From: Paraburkholderia franconis
GTDB lineage: Bacteria > Pseudomonadota > Gammaproteobacteria > Burkholderiales > Burkholderiaceae
DNA: 64,000 nt
Direction of reading: 5' to 3'
Assembly (NCBI RefSeq): GCF_009362735.1
Contig: NZ_WHNP01000029.1
Location: forward strand, 1-64,000
Numbering within the stretch: position 1 is the stretch's first letter; each line of letters begins with the position of its first letter. This document shows positions 34,065 through 42,402 of the stretch, piece by piece. The notes beneath the pieces were generated by a model, which ran no database searches, had not been told where the DNA came from, and saw only the letters and a program-made list of their open reading frames with translations. The translations under genes were made by a program, and so were the position numbers.

Positions 34065-34928
34065 TCAGTCCGGCGCAGTACGCCGGATGGCGTCGTGACG
34101 CGAAACGATCCGCTGCGCACGTAGCAGGACCGGCACGTCGACCATCGCTCCATCAACGGCCGTGGCGGCACCCGCACTGCTCTCTGAAGCATCAATCACC
34201 CGCTTCGCCCAAGCCACCTCTTCGTCAGTCACCTTGAACGCATCACTTACCGCCGGTATCTGTTTGGGGTGGATGCAGAGTTTCGAGGTGAACCCAAAAG
34301 TGCGTGCACGTTCGGTATCCAGACGTACGCGTTCGAGATCATTAATGGAAGTGCACACCCCGTCAACCGGACCCGCTATTCCCGCGCCGGCCGACGCAAG
34401 GACAAGCATTGAGCGCGTCCAGTCCAGCGGTTCCCGGTCATCCGTGACACCCAGGTTCACCATGAGATCGACCGATCCGAGCACGAGTCGAGCGACGTTA
34501 GGTGCCGACGCAATCTTCCTCGCTTCCATTACACCATTGGCCGTCTCGATAAGAGCAAGTACACGCGCGGAGGGCACTTCACTGGAAACCGATACCAGCT
34601 CGGCCTCCGATTCGACCTTCGGGACCATAATCAAGGACGGTTTTAGCAAATGACACAGAGCGAGATCATCACGCCCGGTTTTTTCCCGCGGGCTGTTAAC
34701 TCGAATACACAGCGCCACACCGATCTCATTTGCAACCTCGTTGAGCGACGCCCACGACTCGAGCACCGCACTTCGAGCAATTGGCTTGTCCGCGGGTGCA
34801 ACTGCATCCTCGAGGTCGAGTATCACGACATCCGCACCCGAGCGAACCGCTTTCTCAAACCGCTCTGAACGTGTTCCTGGGACAAACAGATAGGTAACGG
34901 CGCTGTCGAAGGATTTCATATCGGCCAT
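34065..34928 (-). CDS. CitE-like CoA-ester lyase (HpcH/HpaI family)
   Basis: This 287-residue TIM-barrel lyase reads YLFVPGTRSERFEKAVRSGA and VVILDLEDAVAP at the N terminus. It contains LCIRVNSPREKTGRDDL, MVPKVES, the metal Glu in ALIETANGVMEA, and SKLCIHPKQIPAV near the C terminus. Members cleave citramalyl-CoA, malyl-CoA or methylmalyl-CoA. It starts two bases after the CoA-transferase stop, with a G-rich ribosome site, so the two are cotranscribed. Behind methylaspartate ammonia-lyase it probably cleaves citramalyl-CoA to acetyl-CoA and pyruvate, or methylmalyl-CoA to propionyl-CoA and glyoxylate. Not citrate lyase itself, because no ACP subunit is nearby. Confidence 0.85.
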   Translation of the reverse strand: MADMKSFDSAVTYLFVPGTRSERFEKAVRSGADVVILDLEDAVAPADKPIARSAVLESWASLNEVANEIGVALCIRVNSPREKTGRDDLALCHLLKPSLIMVPKVESEAELVSVSSEVPSARVLALIETANGVMEARKIASAPNVARLVLGSVDLMVNLGVTDDREPLDWTRSMLVLASAGAGIAGPVDGVCTSINDLERVRLDTERARTFGFTSKLCIHPKQIPAVSDAFKVTDEEVAWAKRVIDASESSAGAATAVDGAMVDVPVLLRAQRIVSRHDAIRRTAPD

Positions 34929-34930
34929 CG

Positions 34931-36109
34931 CTAGATACCCCCCGTGGTCCGAAGGTTGTCGACGTCCGCGGGGTTAAAACCAAGCTCAGCAAGGATGCTA
35001 TCGGTATGTTGACCAACACTCGGGATCGGATCCATCCGTTGTTCAAAGGCCGTCCCACCAGGTGGCAGCAATGCCGGAATCTCGCCATTCGGCGAGTCCA
35101 CGACCCGCCAGCGATCGCGCGCCTTAAGTTGCGGGTGTTCCCATACACCGTGCATGTCGTTCAATCTTGCGTTTGCGATGTCGGCAGCGTCAAGCCTGGC
35201 CACCAGCTGGTTACTATCCATGTCGGCAAAGACCTGATCGATGATGCTACGCAGTTCGTCGCGATTCTTGCTTCTGCTTGCGTTCGTCGCAAAGCGCTCA
35301 TCTGCGACGAGATCCGGTGCCTGAAGGACAACCTGACAGAACTTCGCCCATTCGCGTTCATTCTGCAGACCCAGAATGACGGTCTTCCCGTCGTTCGCCG
35401 TGAACGGCCCGTACGGATAGATCGTTGCGTGCGAAGCGCCGGCACGGGGTGGCGGAGAAGCACCGTCGTACGCGTAGTACAGCGGAAAGCTCATCCATTC
35501 AACCATCGATTCCAGCATTGACACGTCGATCCGGACCCCTCGGCACGTTCTTCTGCGTTGGATCAGCGCGGCAAGAATGTTGGAATACGCGTACATTCCT
35601 GCAGCGATGTCGGCAATTGAGCAGCCAGCCTTGACCATTTCGTCGTTCGTGCCTGTCACGGACAGGAATCCCGACTCAGCCTGTACCAGCAGGTCGTAGG
35701 CCTTCTTCTCCGTGTACGGCCCATTTTCCCCATATCCGGAGATATCGCAGACAATGAGTCCCGGAAAGCGGTCCTTCAGAGATTCAAAGTCGAGTCCGAT
35801 GCGTGCGGTTGCACCCGGTGCGAGGTTCTGGACGAGGACATCAGCTTTCGCTAGCAACGCATTCAGAACGGCATTTGCGTTTTCATGCTTGGTATTCAAC
35901 GTAAGACTTTCTTTCGACCGATTCGTCCAAGCAAAGTGAGACGAGAGGCCTTTTGCCCTGTCGTCGTATGCGCGCGCAAAATCCCCAACCCCAGGACGCT
36001 CTATCTTGATGACACGCGCACCAAGATCTGCAAGCTGCCGAGTGGCGAACGGCGCGGCGATAGCCTGCTCCAGCGAGACAATTGTTACTCCGTCGAGCGG
36101 ACCTTTCAT
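34931..36109 (-). CDS. Class III CoA-transferase (CaiB/BaiF), candidate mesaconate CoA-transferase
   Basis: This 392-residue interlaced-dimer CoA-transferase begins MKGPLDGVTIVSLEQAIAAP. It has the catalytic Asp139 in KKAYDLLVQAESG and PGVGDFARAYDDRAKG near the N terminus. CSIADIAAGMYAYSNILAAL is the conserved core helix. The family moves CoA between carboxylic acids through an aspartyl anhydride. Between the ammonia-lyase and CitE-like genes it fits activation of mesaconate to mesaconyl-CoA. AAGG lies upstream of the ATG. About 320 bases separate it from the ammonia-lyase gene. Confidence 0.87.
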   Translation of the reverse strand: MKGPLDGVTIVSLEQAIAAPFATRQLADLGARVIKIERPGVGDFARAYDDRAKGLSSHFAWTNRSKESLTLNTKHENANAVLNALLAKADVLVQNLAPGATARIGLDFESLKDRFPGLIVCDISGYGENGPYTEKKAYDLLVQAESGFLSVTGTNDEMVKAGCSIADIAAGMYAYSNILAALIQRRRTCRGVRIDVSMLESMVEWMSFPLYYAYDGASPPPRAGASHATIYPYGPFTANDGKTVILGLQNEREWAKFCQVVLQAPDLVADERFATNASRSKNRDELRSIIDQVFADMDSNQLVARLDAADIANARLNDMHGVWEHPQLKARDRWRVVDSPNGEIPALLPPGGTAFEQRMDPIPSVGQHTDSILAELGFNPADVDNLRTTGGI

Positions 36110-36428
36110 ATCGAACCTTCCCTACTATCTTGTACCAACGTACAGGTTGACCCTAGAGGCTTGCAGACCACACCGTTGCACTCCTGATAGACCAGGCAGT
36201 TCGCACATATGGGTCAAACAATTCCTCAATGAACCTAGAAATTGTACGTAGTGCTTTTGCTCACCGGAATGCTATCTTTTGCAACTGGTCTTCAACAATC
36301 TCGAAGTCCGTCCGAGAGAGCGAACTTCCCGCGTACTATCGCGTTCCCGAACGGGCCACGTTCCGGGAGACTCGACTTATCTTCGTCTTTCAGGAAACGC
36401 AGCCCATTGGCTGGCGATTTGCTGCCTG
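36110..36428. other. 320-bp spacer inside the mesaconate operon
   Basis: No gene is visible on either strand. It separates the ammonia-lyase stop from the CoA-transferase start, which is wide for an operon. A missing gene (for example a hydratase) could have been lost here, or the downstream pair may have its own promoter. No hydratase-like residue pattern was found. Confidence 0.35.
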
Positions 36429-37670
36429 TCAAAGCGCTTGTGCGACGCGTAGTACTCGGCTCATCTCGTTAAAGACGATATTGAAACCCTCATCAAACCC
36501 CATGCCCGGTTTGGCAAGCATCTGCGTAACACCCGTCGCCACACCGATATTTGTCGTCGCACGCGCGGACAGGTCAGTCTCGGCGCACGTTCCACCCAGC
36601 ACCGGTCCAACGCCATATCGATGGCAATCGAGGATAGCGTCGATCGAATTGTGAAGAGAGCCGAGGTCGGGGGTCTTGATCTGCACCATATCGACCGCCC
36701 CGGCCTCAGCAAACAGATGCACGTCCTCGGCCGTGTTCGCCCATTCGTCAGCGATGATGGCCACCTTGCTGCCGCGCTTCTTGAGCGTTCGACGCAGATT
36801 TCCCAACGCGTCAATCTGCGCGTCACGGCTGCCAGCATCCAGCGGATGCTCGATTCGCAGCTCGTGCGGGCCAGCTGCACTCTCGAGCCGTTCGATGATG
36901 TTGGCGGTTGCCTCGATGGAACCGTTCGCGGCAGCTCCGATCAGCCCATAGACGTCAATGTGGATAACCGGCTGGTAATCGTCGCTCGTTCGCAGTTGCG
37001 CGATTCGGGCACGAAGCCAGTTGATGTACACCTCAAGCGCCGCGCCGTCAGCACCAACCAGGTCCAGCGTGTTGATAAGGGCGTGCGGCATAACCGGGAC
37101 GCGCTTCAGAATCATCTTGTCGACATTCGTATAGCGCTCATCGCCGCTTTGACCGTAAATCGGCACCGCCGCCAGCGGTTTCTCGATCTGCCACTCATCC
37201 TTGATGACTTGTGCCATCAGGTGATGGCCGGCAACGTGAGCTGCAGCATCAAGCAGCGCCTGTGACACACCATAGGCAGCTGCGCGCTTGGCCACAAAGA
37301 TCTCGTCGATAATCTGTTCGGCAAACATCGCGGACTCGCGAAACGATCGGACATCCAGACCACTCAAATGCGGGGCCAAGCGCTGTTCAATCTGCGCCGC
37401 CAGTTGCCCGGCATGGAAACGCGGCTCTCGACCGCCAACACCCGTGTACTGAACGCTTGCACAGTCGCCTTTCGCGATATAACCGTCGCTTAGCACCAGC
37501 ATGACCGATACTGATTCGGACGGTTCACGAACTGCACTGAAACCCGGCGTGATCGCCTTGCCGGTGTACGCTGCACCGTCGCGCTGGGCACCGGCTTTAA
37601 TGGCGGCCTGGTCGTCAAAGAAAAATGAACCAACGCCGGGGCTCGCGATGACTTTCTGAATAGTGATCAT
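36429..37670 (-). CDS. mal: Methylaspartate ammonia-lyase
   Basis: This 413-residue enolase-superfamily enzyme deaminates (2S,3S)-3-methylaspartate to mesaconate. The catalytic pair of the family is present: His196 in VMPHALIN and Lys332 in MVQIKTPDLGS. Magnesium ligands Asp239 (IHIDVYG), Glu274 (RIEHPL) and Asp308 (IADEW) are all conserved, and length matches the clostridial enzyme. The start follows the family; its Shine-Dalgarno is weak. It lies 42 bases after the aldehyde dehydrogenase gene in one operon. Glutamate mutase, which would make methylaspartate from glutamate, is not in the window. Confidence 0.93.
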   Translation of the reverse strand: MITIQKVIASPGVGSFFFDDQAAIKAGAQRDGAAYTGKAITPGFSAVREPSESVSVMLVLSDGYIAKGDCASVQYTGVGGREPRFHAGQLAAQIEQRLAPHLSGLDVRSFRESAMFAEQIIDEIFVAKRAAAYGVSQALLDAAAHVAGHHLMAQVIKDEWQIEKPLAAVPIYGQSGDERYTNVDKMILKRVPVMPHALINTLDLVGADGAALEVYINWLRARIAQLRTSDDYQPVIHIDVYGLIGAAANGSIEATANIIERLESAAGPHELRIEHPLDAGSRDAQIDALGNLRRTLKKRGSKVAIIADEWANTAEDVHLFAEAGAVDMVQIKTPDLGSLHNSIDAILDCHRYGVGPVLGGTCAETDLSARATTNIGVATGVTQMLAKPGMGFDEGFNIVFNEMSRVLRVAQAL

Positions 37671-37712
37671 GGTGTTGATGTATCGATACGTTCTATTGGA
37701 GAGAAGAGTTGG

Positions 37713-39152
37713 TCAGCCCGCGGATTGGCTGACCAGACGGAGGTGCATGTACGCAAGCACGCCTTCGGTTCCGCCTTCGTAGCCATAGCCGCTGTTGCCG
37801 AGTCCGCCGAGAGCCACATCCGGCAACGATGGCGCTGTCTGGTTAACACCGATGTTTGATGCGTTCAAACGGCGCACCAGGTCGTCACGAACACGTATCG
37901 AATCGGTGAACACGTAAGCGGCGAATGCATACGGCGTCGCATTCGCAAGTTCTATGGCCTCGTCGACCGTTTCGACGGACTGCACCGTTGCGACCGGTCC
38001 GAACGGCTCTTCAGTCAGAATCTCCGCATCCCGTGAGACCGAAGACAGCACGGTGGGCTCAACGAAGAACCCCGGGCGTTCCACCTTCTTGCCACCCGTT
38101 TTAATCACTGCACCTTTGGAAACGGCATCGTCGACGAGACTGAGAAATGACGCGACCCGTCCCCCATGAGCAACCGGACCGAGCGTTGCAGCGTCCAACT
38201 CGCCGTGGCCGAGTTTGTACGACGTGGCTTTTGCCGCCAGCGCTTCGACCAGCGCGTCATGAACGGAATGGTGAGCCAGATACCTGGTGGGTGCGACGCA
38301 CGATTGGCCTGCTGATCCGAATTTAGCGGGCGCGGTGACCTGCACTACCTTCTCGACGTCCGCGTCGCTCCAGACGATTACCGGCGCGTGTCCGCCCAGT
38401 TCGAAAATCGGACGGATCAGATTCGGTGCGGCCAGCGCCGCCAGTTGTTTGCCCACGTGGGTCGAGCCGGTAAAAGACACTGCCTTAACCACGGGGGAAG
38501 CGAGCAATTGCTTGCTGAGCGCCGCAGGGTCGCCGAAGAGCAGATTAACGACGCCGTCGGGCAAGCCCGCGTCGACCAGTGTCTGGACGATTGCACGCGC
38601 GCTGTAGGGCGTAAATTCGGATGCCTTCAGTACCACCGTGCAGCCGGCCGCTAACGCCGCACCCAGCTTGCGTCCGACCAATACAGCCGGGAAGTTCCAT
38701 GGGGTGATTGCCACCACAACACCCAAAGGCGTGGGCAGCGACAGGCGCGTGCTTCCTTCAACGATCCCTTGATGCACTTTCCCGCTGATACGGCTCGCTT
38801 CCTCGCCGTTCCACGCCAGTGTCTCGATCGTGCGTCGAATTTCTCCAGTCGCATCAGCCTTGGTCTTGCCAGATTCGAGCAGCAGTCCAAGCGTAATTTC
38901 CTCGATGCGTTCGGCCAGCAAGGCAGAAGCTTTCTTCAAGATTGCCCCGCGAGCCTGCCCCGTCATCGAGCTCCAGGCAGGGAACGCATGATGAGCTGCG
39001 TCCAGTGCCGACTGAGCCTGGGTCGAATCGGCCAACGTCACGACACCGACCTTTTCGCCGGTACCAGGATCAATATTCGGTTGGGAACCGGATCGACCCT
39101 CTTCCCATCGACCATTAATGAAGAGGTGTGCGTCTAGATTCGTTGCGGCCAT
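37713..39152 (-). CDS. NAD(P)-dependent aldehyde dehydrogenase
   Basis: This 479-residue ALDH has the catalytic Cys in GSAGQSCVAPTR, the general-base Glu in IFELGGHAPVIV, the NAD site ITPWNFPAVLVGRKLGAALA and FTGSTHVGKQLA. It resembles succinate semialdehyde and related short-chain semialdehyde dehydrogenases. GGAG precedes the ATG. It is the first gene of the operon ALDH-mal-CoA-transferase-lyase. Possible roles are oxidation of aspartate semialdehyde from the neighbouring ectoine-like route (DoeC role) or of a precursor of methylaspartate. The substrate is not determined by sequence. Confidence 0.88.
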   Translation of the reverse strand: MAATNLDAHLFINGRWEEGRSGSQPNIDPGTGEKVGVVTLADSTQAQSALDAAHHAFPAWSSMTGQARGAILKKASALLAERIEEITLGLLLESGKTKADATGEIRRTIETLAWNGEEASRISGKVHQGIVEGSTRLSLPTPLGVVVAITPWNFPAVLVGRKLGAALAAGCTVVLKASEFTPYSARAIVQTLVDAGLPDGVVNLLFGDPAALSKQLLASPVVKAVSFTGSTHVGKQLAALAAPNLIRPIFELGGHAPVIVWSDADVEKVVQVTAPAKFGSAGQSCVAPTRYLAHHSVHDALVEALAAKATSYKLGHGELDAATLGPVAHGGRVASFLSLVDDAVSKGAVIKTGGKKVERPGFFVEPTVLSSVSRDAEILTEEPFGPVATVQSVETVDEAIELANATPYAFAAYVFTDSIRVRDDLVRRLNASNIGVNQTAPSLPDVALGGLGNSGYGYEGGTEGVLAYMHLRLVSQSAG

Positions 39153-39459
39153 TGCCGTCTCCTGCGGATTAAGATTGAGTTAGATCGGTCGAGGCACGCA
39201 CGCGCCGGACGGGAATGGAAGGATCGAAGCACCGACGGTGACGCAGTCGCAGCCTTCGGAGATTCCTCGTTGCCGCCCGCATCCGTGATCCACTCCATCT
39301 CAGCATCATTGCTAGCGGCCCCATCTTGGCTGCAAATCCATGCAGGCTCGATTGGCGCGCACGCCGGCATCACCGCACGCCCGACGGGACACTTTTGTGC
39401 CTTCAAGACAAATGGTATGGATGCCGTGCCGGCAAAAAAAGAGATTTATATTTATTCAA

Positions 39460-39478
39460 AGATGCACAATTTTCATGT
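39460..39478. promoter_or_regulatory. LysR-type box 1 (imperfect) with conserved flank, ALDH-mal promoter region
   Basis: AGATGCAC-AAT-TTTCATGT is an imperfect form of the dyad found at 39616 and 52575, with the T-N11-A core of LysR-type sites. The 25 bases before it on the plus strand (AAAAAGAGATTTATATTTAT and on) match the equivalent flank at 52553 almost exactly. It lies about 310 bases from the ALDH start, on the side from which the operon is read. Confidence 0.6.
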
Positions 39479-39615
39479 ATCGGGTCACGGCGGGACATCG
39501 ACGCCTGTAAACCAGCCAATATAGGCATCTTCGAGCCGCAATCGCGACCATCAACCGGGCGTAGAGTCAGCCCAACTTGCCTGATTATGTGCAATAATTT
39601 GTTCTATATGAATAT

Positions 39616-39636
39616 TAGATGCAAACATTTCATCTA
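39616..39636. promoter_or_regulatory. LysR-type box 2, directly before the LysR gene
   Basis: TAGATGCAA-ACA-TTTCATCTA is a 9-bp dyad with one mismatched pair and a T-N11-A core. It ends 11 bases before the ATG of the LysR gene at 39648, as expected for autoregulation by a divergently placed regulator. Boxes 1 and 2 are 157 bp apart (near 15 turns). Confidence 0.65.
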
Positions 39637-39647
39637 TCGAGCACCAT

Positions 39648-40547
39648 ATGTCTTTAAACGCCTACGAAGTATTTGTGGCAATTGCTGAACGCGGCAGCTT
39701 TGCCGCAGCGGCGTATCAGTTGAGCCTGTCGCCGTCAGCGGTGAGTCACGCACTGGCTTCTTTCGAGCAGGAACTGGGGTTCGCGCTCTTTATGAGGAAC
39801 CGCAGTGGCGTGCGGCTAACGGCCGGAGGAGAGGCACTGCTACCAACGGTGAGGGAAGTGCTGCAATGCAATGACAAGTTAAAACAACAGGCCTCGAAAC
39901 TGTTGGGACTGGAATCGGGAACCGTACGCATCGGCGCGTTCAGCAGTGTGAGTGTCATGTGGCTGCCGAATATCATTAGAACGTTCACCGAGCTCTACCC
40001 GAACATTCAGGTGGTGATTGAGCAAGGCGGATATGACGACGTCGCCGAATGGATCCTCAAAAGCCAGGTCGATCTGGGCTTCATTACCCTGCCTGCTGCG
40101 CCAGGACTTGACGTCACTCCGTTGTACGCGGACCCGCTGCTATGCATTACGCCACCCGGTTTCGAGCCGAGAAGCAAAGCGTATATGACGGTCGCCGAAC
40201 TGGCCGAACATAATGTCGTCCTGCAGGGCGAAGACTACGGCAAGGAAACCCAACAACTATTGATGTCCCATAAGATTTCGGTCAAATCGAGCGCACGAGC
40301 AATCGACGATGCCGCCATTATCGCGATTGTCGAGAGCGGGCTCGGCGTCAGTGTCATGCCCAGACTGGCAATGCTCAACTACCGTAGCTCTGTTCAAGCC
40401 TTTCCGTTCTATCCAGCGGAAAGCCGGGCAATCGTCCTGGCGTCGCTCAGTCAGGAAGGCCTAGCCCCGGCCGCAAAAGCGATGCATAAACACATCGCGG
40501 ATTCAATTGCCGCCTGGACAAAGCGCGAGGGCGGCGATCAGAGCTAG
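39648..40547 (+). CDS. LysR-family regulator of the mesaconate operon
   Basis: This 299-residue regulator has an N-terminal winged helix (ERGSFAAAAYQLSLSPSAVS, ALASFEQELGFALFMRN) and a C-terminal effector domain (GTVRIGAFSSVSVMWLPNII, VDLGFITLPAAPGLDVTPLY, IVESGLGVSVMPRLAML). It is divergent from the ALDH-mal operon and separated from it by 495 bases holding two matching T-N11-A dyads. A third near-perfect dyad is upstream of the GMC oxidoreductase at 52435, so the regulator probably controls both units. The effector may be a dicarboxylate or amino acid. Confidence 0.88.
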   Translation: MSLNAYEVFVAIAERGSFAAAAYQLSLSPSAVSHALASFEQELGFALFMRNRSGVRLTAGGEALLPTVREVLQCNDKLKQQASKLLGLESGTVRIGAFSSVSVMWLPNIIRTFTELYPNIQVVIEQGGYDDVAEWILKSQVDLGFITLPAAPGLDVTPLYADPLLCITPPGFEPRSKAYMTVAELAEHNVVLQGEDYGKETQQLLMSHKISVKSSARAIDDAAIIAIVESGLGVSVMPRLAMLNYRSSVQAFPFYPAESRAIVLASLSQEGLAPAAKAMHKHIADSIAAWTKREGGDQS

Positions 40548-40649
40548 GTGGCACCATGCGAATCGTGCTTGGTCGGCGTCGCGGGGTATTCACGCCATCA
40601 ATACGGTAGGCCGTGTCGGCAACCAAGGTCGTCCGATGGTGACCCTTGG

Positions 40650-41561
40650 TCAGCTTACTTTGGCAGAATTGCACCAGAGCTTTGGCGTCGCGCCCGTCAT
40701 CTGCTTAAAAACGCGAGTGAAATGGCTCTGGCTTGCGAAGCCACAGGCCTCCGCGATTTGGGCGAGAGTCATGCTGTCCCTCTTTAGAAGCTCCATAGCC
40801 TTTTCGGCACGTCGCGTCATCAACCAGCGATGCGGCGTTTCCCCGACCTCTTCCGTGAATGCTCTGGAAAAGTGTCGGACACTAAGGTCGACAACTTCAG
40901 ACAGTGCGACAATGTCGATCTCTTCGTGCAAGTTTGCGTCGACATAATCGAAGATACGCTTCAATTTCCACGTCGGCAGAGCAACATACTTCATGGGGCC
41001 CGCCACGGCGCCAGCTCTCTGCAGCAGTTGGGCCACCAGTGTCGTCAGTGCCCCGTCAACAAGTAGCCGATCGGTAACATGTCCGCCTGTTGTACCGTCC
41101 CATAGCCGCGTCATCAGATGTGTGAGTAGAGCGTCTTCCCACGTCGACTCCGACAACGGCTGAAATGCCTCAGTCAGCCGATCAGGCGCGGCACCGCCCA
41201 GAATCCGACGCACCGTGACAGTCGGGATGGTTAGAAGAAGCAAGCGTCTCGCGCCCTTTACCCTCCATCTACTGACATTATCCGGAGGTAACACGAGCAT
41301 GCGGCCGGGGACTGCGCCATCCCGTCGCCAGCCGTTGCCCATGTCCCACTCCCAGCTGTTATCTGGCTCGGCCGACAGTGGAAGAGCTATGACGGTTTCA
41401 GGAACACAAGGATCCATGAAGTCGTGGTCCGTCGTCTGCTCGATGGTGACCATGTGAAAAGGCAGGCGTCCCGGAGAAGCGCGGTGTTCTTGTGGAAACA
41501 TTGCGTACGGAGACTTCCTGCAGAAGTCGGCGTATCTCGACCAGTTGTCTCCGTGGTCCAT
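40650..41561 (-). CDS. AraC-family regulator, copy 1
   Basis: The protein has 303 residues: an N-terminal ligand domain (YADFCRKSPYAMFPQEHRAS, VPGRMLVLPPDNVSRWRVKG) and two C-terminal helix-turn-helix units (VALSEVVDLSVRHFSRAFTE; TLAQIAEACGFASQSHFTRV, FKQMTGATP). The second ATG (41561) is chosen because GGGAAGG sits before it. It is strikingly similar to the regulator at 52941 along its whole length. It is divergent from the porin at 42403. The phased palindrome pair at 41759-41804 is about 200 bases upstream of its start. Confidence 0.88.
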   Translation of the reverse strand: MDHGDNWSRYADFCRKSPYAMFPQEHRASPGRLPFHMVTIEQTTDHDFMDPCVPETVIALPLSAEPDNSWEWDMGNGWRRDGAVPGRMLVLPPDNVSRWRVKGARRLLLLTIPTVTVRRILGGAAPDRLTEAFQPLSESTWEDALLTHLMTRLWDGTTGGHVTDRLLVDGALTTLVAQLLQRAGAVAGPMKYVALPTWKLKRIFDYVDANLHEEIDIVALSEVVDLSVRHFSRAFTEEVGETPHRWLMTRRAEKAMELLKRDSMTLAQIAEACGFASQSHFTRVFKQMTGATPKLWCNSAKVS

Positions 41562-41758
41562 AATGCACCTTCCCATGTAACACCTAACACCACCCCGACA
41601 GGCAGGCTAGCTGCACCCTTGTCTACGAGTACACCGCCGACCAGATGCCGCCGAAAATTCTGAAAAATGGATGACCTTTTGAACCTGACTCCATCTCAGT
41701 GCCCGGCTAACCCAAGTCTTCCGCGGGCGATTTCTTCCGCATGATAGCGCCGACTGAC

Positions 41759-41804
41759 CGTCGAAAATCTGCGTTTGACACCATTCATGCGCAGATTTTC
41801 TGCG
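41759..41804. promoter_or_regulatory. Phased palindrome pair between AraC copy 1 and porin
   Basis: CGTCG-AAAAT-CTGCG (41759-41773) and the perfect CGCAG-ATTTT-CTGCG (41790-41804) have centres 31 bp apart. The order of imperfect and perfect sites mirrors the pair near 599-644. They lie about 200 bases upstream of the AraC gene and 600 upstream of the porin gene. Confidence 0.6.
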
Positions 41805-42402
41805 TTCGCGACCGGAAGCCCGTCAAGAATTCAAGCTTAGCAGCCAGATTGTTGGAGAACCTCTCTTCCCCAATGCCACACGCGCGTATTTGCGAGATCG
41901 TGAGTACAATCCAGTAGCTTCTGTGCATCATAAATCGCATGGCTGGCAAGTAGTGCCCCACCGAGCCAGACTCGAGCCCTCCTACACGGCCACGCAGTGG
42001 CCCATCGCCCCGCTACCTCGCTACGAACGGTCCATCAAGCTTTGCATGTGACGAATTCAGGCTGGGACATTGCACAAACCGGCCTTCCTTTGCTCCTCTA
42101 TGCCATCCCGAACGTCAAGCAGCCGAAAAGGTTTTTGGCGCGTTGACGCTGTCCGTTCCGATCGTCTAACTTCGAGTCCGCTGAACAGCACAGCGACCGC
42201 TGAACACGACATCGAATGTCGCTCTCGAGCCTAACGAGGGTTCGAAAATTAGCACGTGGTTGGCAATTCGCAAGGTTCAGACGTAACTCAATGCCGCTCA
42301 AAATCTCACCAGATGCAGTGCTCGCTTCGCATTCCTATATGAAAAGCAGTTCGACTATCTGACCAATAACGAACGTTACAAAACTGTTTGGAGATTCGCC
42401 AA
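41805..42402. other. Porin upstream region without a gene
   Basis: No gene can be supported. The porin promoter should lie close to 42300-42400, where the sequence is AT-richer, and a good GGAG is 10 bases before the porin GTG. The rest may hold decayed sequence. Confidence 0.35.

Noticed and set aside
34065..34928. Reading this gene as the citrate lyase beta subunit paired with citF at 58943
   Set aside because: The two are 24 kb apart, in different operons, with no CitD; the local operon points to a mesaconate-type CoA lyase.
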